Part shown: piece after piece, positions 61,495 to 64,000 of the stretch
Numbering within the stretch: the first letter of the stretch is position 1
How the letters are laid out: each line of letters starts with the position of its first letter
Source of the DNA: Bog-473 sp963838835
GTDB taxonomy: Bacteria > Actinomycetota > Acidimicrobiia > Acidimicrobiales > RAAP-2
DNA: 64,000 bases
Assembly (NCBI GenBank): GCA_963838835.1
Contig: CAWITA010000027.1
Span: 168,968-232,967, forward strand
Direction of reading: 5' to 3'
Made by a program: the position numbers and the translations under genes
Notes under the pieces: generated by a model
Databases searched by the model: none
Seen by the model: the letters and a program-made list of their open reading frames with translations, nothing else
What the model was told of the DNA's origin: nothing

Positions 61495-62825
61495 ATGTTT
61501 CGGGACAGGGCAGAGGCAGGCCGGGAGCTGGCCGAGCAGCTGAAGCGGCGCCTCGGCGACGAGGACGTTGTGGTGCTCGGGTTGCCGAGGGGCGGGGTGC
61601 CGGTTGCGTTCGAGGTCGCCCGAGAGCTGGATGCGCCGCTCGATGTGATCGTCGTTCGCAAGCTCGGTGTGCCCTATCAGCCGGAGCTCGGCTATGGGCG
61701 CGATCGGCGAGGACGGCGTGCGGGTCCTGAACCGTGAGCTGCTCGCCATGGCCAGGGTCGGCGAGGACGAGGTGGCAGCCGTGGAGCGATCGGAGCGAGC
61801 CGAGCTCGAGCGGCGGGCCAGACGTTTTCGGGGCAGCCGTCCGCGTACATCCCTCGTCGGTCGGACCGCGGTGGTGGTCGACGACGGCATCGCGACGGGG
61901 TCGACGGCCCGGGCCGCCTGTCAGGTCGCACGGGCTCACGGCGCGTCCCGGGTGATCCTGGCGGTGCCAGTCGCTCCGCGGCATTCGCTCGGTTTGCTGG
62001 CGGAGGTAGCCGACGAGGTGGTCTGCCTCGCGACCCCCGAGCCGTTCTTCGCCGTCGGCCAGTTCTATCGTGACTTCTCGCAGACCTCGGACGAGGATGT
62101 GGTGGAGCTCCTCGAGCGGGCAGCCACCCGGATGGCCGCTCCACCGGCGGTGGTGAGCGCGGACCCGCCGGTTCGTGACGAAGACGTGGTCGTTCAGATC
62201 GGCGCTGCTCCGCCTCGTCGGACACCTCACGATTCCCGAGGAGTGCGCCGGGCTGGTCGTCTTCGCCCACGGCAGCGGGAGCAGCCGCCACAGTCCGCGC
62301 AACCGCTTCGTGGCGGCTGTCTTGAACTCAGCCGGGCTCGGGACACTCCTGTTCGATCTGCTCACCCCCGACGAGGAGTTGGACCGTGCAGCGGTCTTCG
62401 ACATCGAGCTCTTGGCCGACCGGCTGGGGGAGGTCACCCAGTGGCTCGAGGCACAGCCCGAAGCGAAGGGATTACGCATCGGCTACTTCGGCGCCAGCAC
62501 CGGGGCCGGCGCCGCCCTCTGGGCAGCCGCCCAGCCCCATTCCTCGATTGCCGCAGTCGTCTCCCGGGGAGGACGTCCGGACCTTGCAGGTTCGAAGCTC
62601 GACCAGGTGCGAGCGCCGACGTTGCTCATCGTGGGTGGCGACGACGAGGTCGTGCTCGAGCTCAACCGTCAGGCGCAGAGGCAACTGCACTGTGAGAGCC
62701 AGTTGGCGGTGGTGCCTGGCGCCACCCATCTCTTCGAGGAGCCTGGAGCCTTAGAGGAGGTGTCACGCTTGGCGGGTGACTGGCTCCTTTCCCGCCTGGC
62801 ACCCACTACAGAGGCGGTGGGTTGA
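61495..62825 (+). CDS. Phosphoribosyltransferase-dienelactone hydrolase fusion (Rv0571c-like), two frameshifts
   Basis: ATG 61495 opens MFRDRAEAGRELAEQLKRRL and VVVLGLPRGGVPVAFEVA, a type I PRTase. One extra G at 61690-61691 shifts the frame; it resumes MGAIGEDGVRVLNREL and TAVVVDDGIATGSTARAAC, the PRPP loop. A second extra base at 62207 leads into LRLVGHLTIPEECAGLVVFAHGSGSS and YFGASTGAGAALWAAA (nucleophile Ser), VVGGDDEVVLELNRQA and GATHLFEEPGA of a dienelactone-hydrolase-like domain. Repaired length is 442 residues, close to Rv0571c, a DosR-regulon gene. Substrates unknown. Confidence 0.82.
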
Positions 62826-63261
62826 CGCCACCACGATGAGGACGGTCCGCACGACAGTACCTCCTGCCTGCCGACGATCAAGCGTCACCGACTTGTGTGG
62901 CCGGTGGCGGTCACGAGATCATCGATGGCCGCCAAAACGGTATCGGTTTCGTACAGCAAGCGGTGGCGGCGCTCCCGGGATGTCTCTTGTTTTGCGGGTG
63001 GCTGCTGGCGACGGCCCGGGCGCCCGTGCTGAACCGAGCCGCTCATCGGATGCGCTCGCGGTTTTCCGGTGCGTGCCGGAAAGATCCGGCCACGGACAGT
63101 GTCCGTGGGACCGAGGCCAGGAACGCATCGGTGAACAAAGCTGGAAAAGTGGGAATCATGTCAATCTGCCTGAATCTGTTATTCCGTATCCTGCTGGGGC
63201 GGTCGACGGCACCGTCCCACCCGACGCTGTGAGTCTGCTCTTGGCCCGCCTGGTTGCGGTA
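62826..63261. other. Gap upstream of the HhH gene
   Basis: About 440 bp without a convincing gene. A minus frame LLYETDTVLAAIDDLVTATG near 62915-62975 looks protein-like but is short. A perfect inverted repeat lies at 63090-63108 and a DosR-like palindrome ends the gap. Confidence 0.5.
63090..63108. promoter_or_regulatory. Perfect 9-bp inverted repeat
   Basis: CCACGGACA-G-TGTCCGTGG. The arms are perfect with one central base. It is 154 bp upstream of DosR-like palindrome F. A dimeric regulator site is more likely than a terminator, since no T-run follows. Confidence 0.5.
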
Positions 63262-63275
63262 GGGACGAACGTCCC
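63262..63275. promoter_or_regulatory. DosR-box-like palindrome F
   Basis: GGGAC-GAAC-GTCCC, perfect 5-bp arms, 9 bp upstream of GTG 63285. That is very close to the start codon; either the transcript is nearly leaderless or the gene starts further down. Confidence 0.6.
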
Positions 63276-63284
63276 GAGGGTGCG

Positions 63285-63998
63285 GTGACCGGGGCGGCGG
63301 CGGCGGAGCTCGCCCGTGCAGTCGTCGGCCGCTTCGGCGGCCGGTACTCGAGCGAGCTCGGGATCGACGTGGACTCCGGTGACGCCGAGGTGGAGCGGTG
63401 GTTCGTCGCGTCGACGCTGTTCGGCACCCGCATTGCAGCGCCGCTGGCAGAGCGGGCGTATACCCAACTGGACCGGGCCGGGATCCGCCGGATCACCGAT
63501 GCGGGCAACTGGCAGTATGAGGATCTGGTGGCGTTGCTCGACGCCGGCGGGTACGCCCGTTACGACTACCGCACCGCCACACGGCTGCAGAGGTTGGCCC
63601 AGGTGGTGGCGGACCGCTACGAGGGCGTCATCAGCGAAATCGGGCGTCGCTTCACCAGCCCAGCGTCCCTCGCCACCGCGCTCAAGGCTCTGCCGGGCTG
63701 GGGTCCCGTCACAACCGGTTTGTTTCTGCGGGAGCTACGGGGCGTATGGCCTGGTGCCCGCCCACCTCTCGACCCACGCGCGGCTGAGGCGGCGCGCCAC
63801 TTGGGACTTCTCCCCCCACATGGCGGCGACGGACTAAAGCGAATCTCCCGGCTCGCCGAGCGGTCCCGCTGCGATACGCGTGACCTCGAGGCCGGCCTGG
63901 TCCGGCTGGCCCTGGACCACCGGCGCGTCACTGATTGCCCGGGTCGCGTTGCCTGCGTCGCCATGACATGCCGGCGATCGGGTGCCTCCAAGGATTAG
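63285..63998 (+). CDS. HhH DNA-glycosylase/endonuclease-III-like protein
   Basis: A 237-residue protein starting at GTG 63285. The all-helical layout and ATALKALPGWGPVTTGLFLREL, a helix-hairpin-helix with LPGWGPVT followed by helix residues, point to the Nth/AlkA-like superfamily; WFVASTLFGTRIAAPLAERAY corresponds to the first conserved helices. The catalytic Asp region (PPLDPRAAEAARHLG) is plausible. No iron-sulphur Cys cluster is seen. It may remove damaged bases after stress. The DosR-like box just before it ties it to the island. Confidence 0.6.
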   Translation: MTGAAAAELARAVVGRFGGRYSSELGIDVDSGDAEVERWFVASTLFGTRIAAPLAERAYTQLDRAGIRRITDAGNWQYEDLVALLDAGGYARYDYRTATRLQRLAQVVADRYEGVISEIGRRFTSPASLATALKALPGWGPVTTGLFLRELRGVWPGARPPLDPRAAEAARHLGLLPPHGGDGLKRISRLAERSRCDTRDLEAGLVRLALDHRRVTDCPGRVACVAMTCRRSGASKD

Positions 63999-64000
63999 TT

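Noticed and set aside
1..64000. CRISPR arrays, tRNA or rRNA genes, transposases
   Set aside because: No regularly spaced repeats, no tRNA-like cloverleaf segment and no transposase motif were seen by eye; the only mobile-element trace is the relaxase relic.

Overview
The window is high-GC DNA from an actinomycete-type bacterium. The evidence is GTG and TTG starts, TGATG/GTGA gene overlaps, a mycofactocin locus, F420-type LLM oxidoreductases, an Ada-AlkA/Ogt pair, three-part proton-pumping transhydrogenase genes, a steroid C/D-ring degradation cluster and a DosR-like stress island. An uncultured soil or groundwater actinobacterium, possibly of the Acidimicrobiia, would fit; that lineage is an inference.

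Layout. 0-6.4 kb: a methyltransferase end, an acetyltransferase, a P-loop kinase, then mycofactocin genes mftF(-) / mftA-B-C-E-SDR(+). 6.4-18.6 kb: mixed housekeeping and accessory genes (UBP zinc finger, PLP decarboxylase-like, DinB, aldehyde dehydrogenase, FtsH-like protease, secreted esterase, hydrolase, MFS exporter with divergent TetR regulator, phosphatase). 18.6-39.3 kb: a catabolic region. It holds an amidohydrolase/two acyl-CoA dehydrogenases/LLM operon, DNA alkylation repair (ada-alkA, ogt), a second acyl-CoA dehydrogenase pair divergent from thiolase-DUF35-lipid-transfer thiolase, and echA20-ipdA-ipdB-ipdC divergent from an SDR, the same order as the HIP (steroid ring C/D) genes of Mycobacterium. 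39.4-46.1 kb: pntAA-pntAB-pntB, an AKR, an SRPBCC protein and an ABC1/UbiB kinase. 46.1-48.4 kb: a decayed zone with a truncated enoyl-CoA hydratase start, a truncated AMP ligase, an AcpS and a cytidylate-kinase remnant. 48.4-64 kb: a stress/dormancy-type island with universal stress proteins, a pyruvate-kinase-like protein, zinc alcohol dehydrogenase, a MobF relaxase relic, a CtpF-like P-type ATPase, DUF1918, HAD-GH65, PRPP synthetase, a phosphoribosyltransferase-hydrolase fusion and an HhH DNA-repair-like protein.

Two regulatory layers can be read from the DNA. A palindrome CTGAC-N5-GTCAG (one copy with CTGAT) occurs 12-28 bp upstream of a start codon in all three catabolic units, which suggests one regulator. 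In the stress island six 14-bp palindromes of the form GGGNC-N4-GNCCC or close to it lie upstream of genes and resemble DosR boxes.

Caution: about ten genes are broken by a frameshift, almost always one extra base, while their reading resumes perfectly in the next frame. This looks mostly like sequence error, so 'frameshifted' genes are described as one gene spanning both frames.
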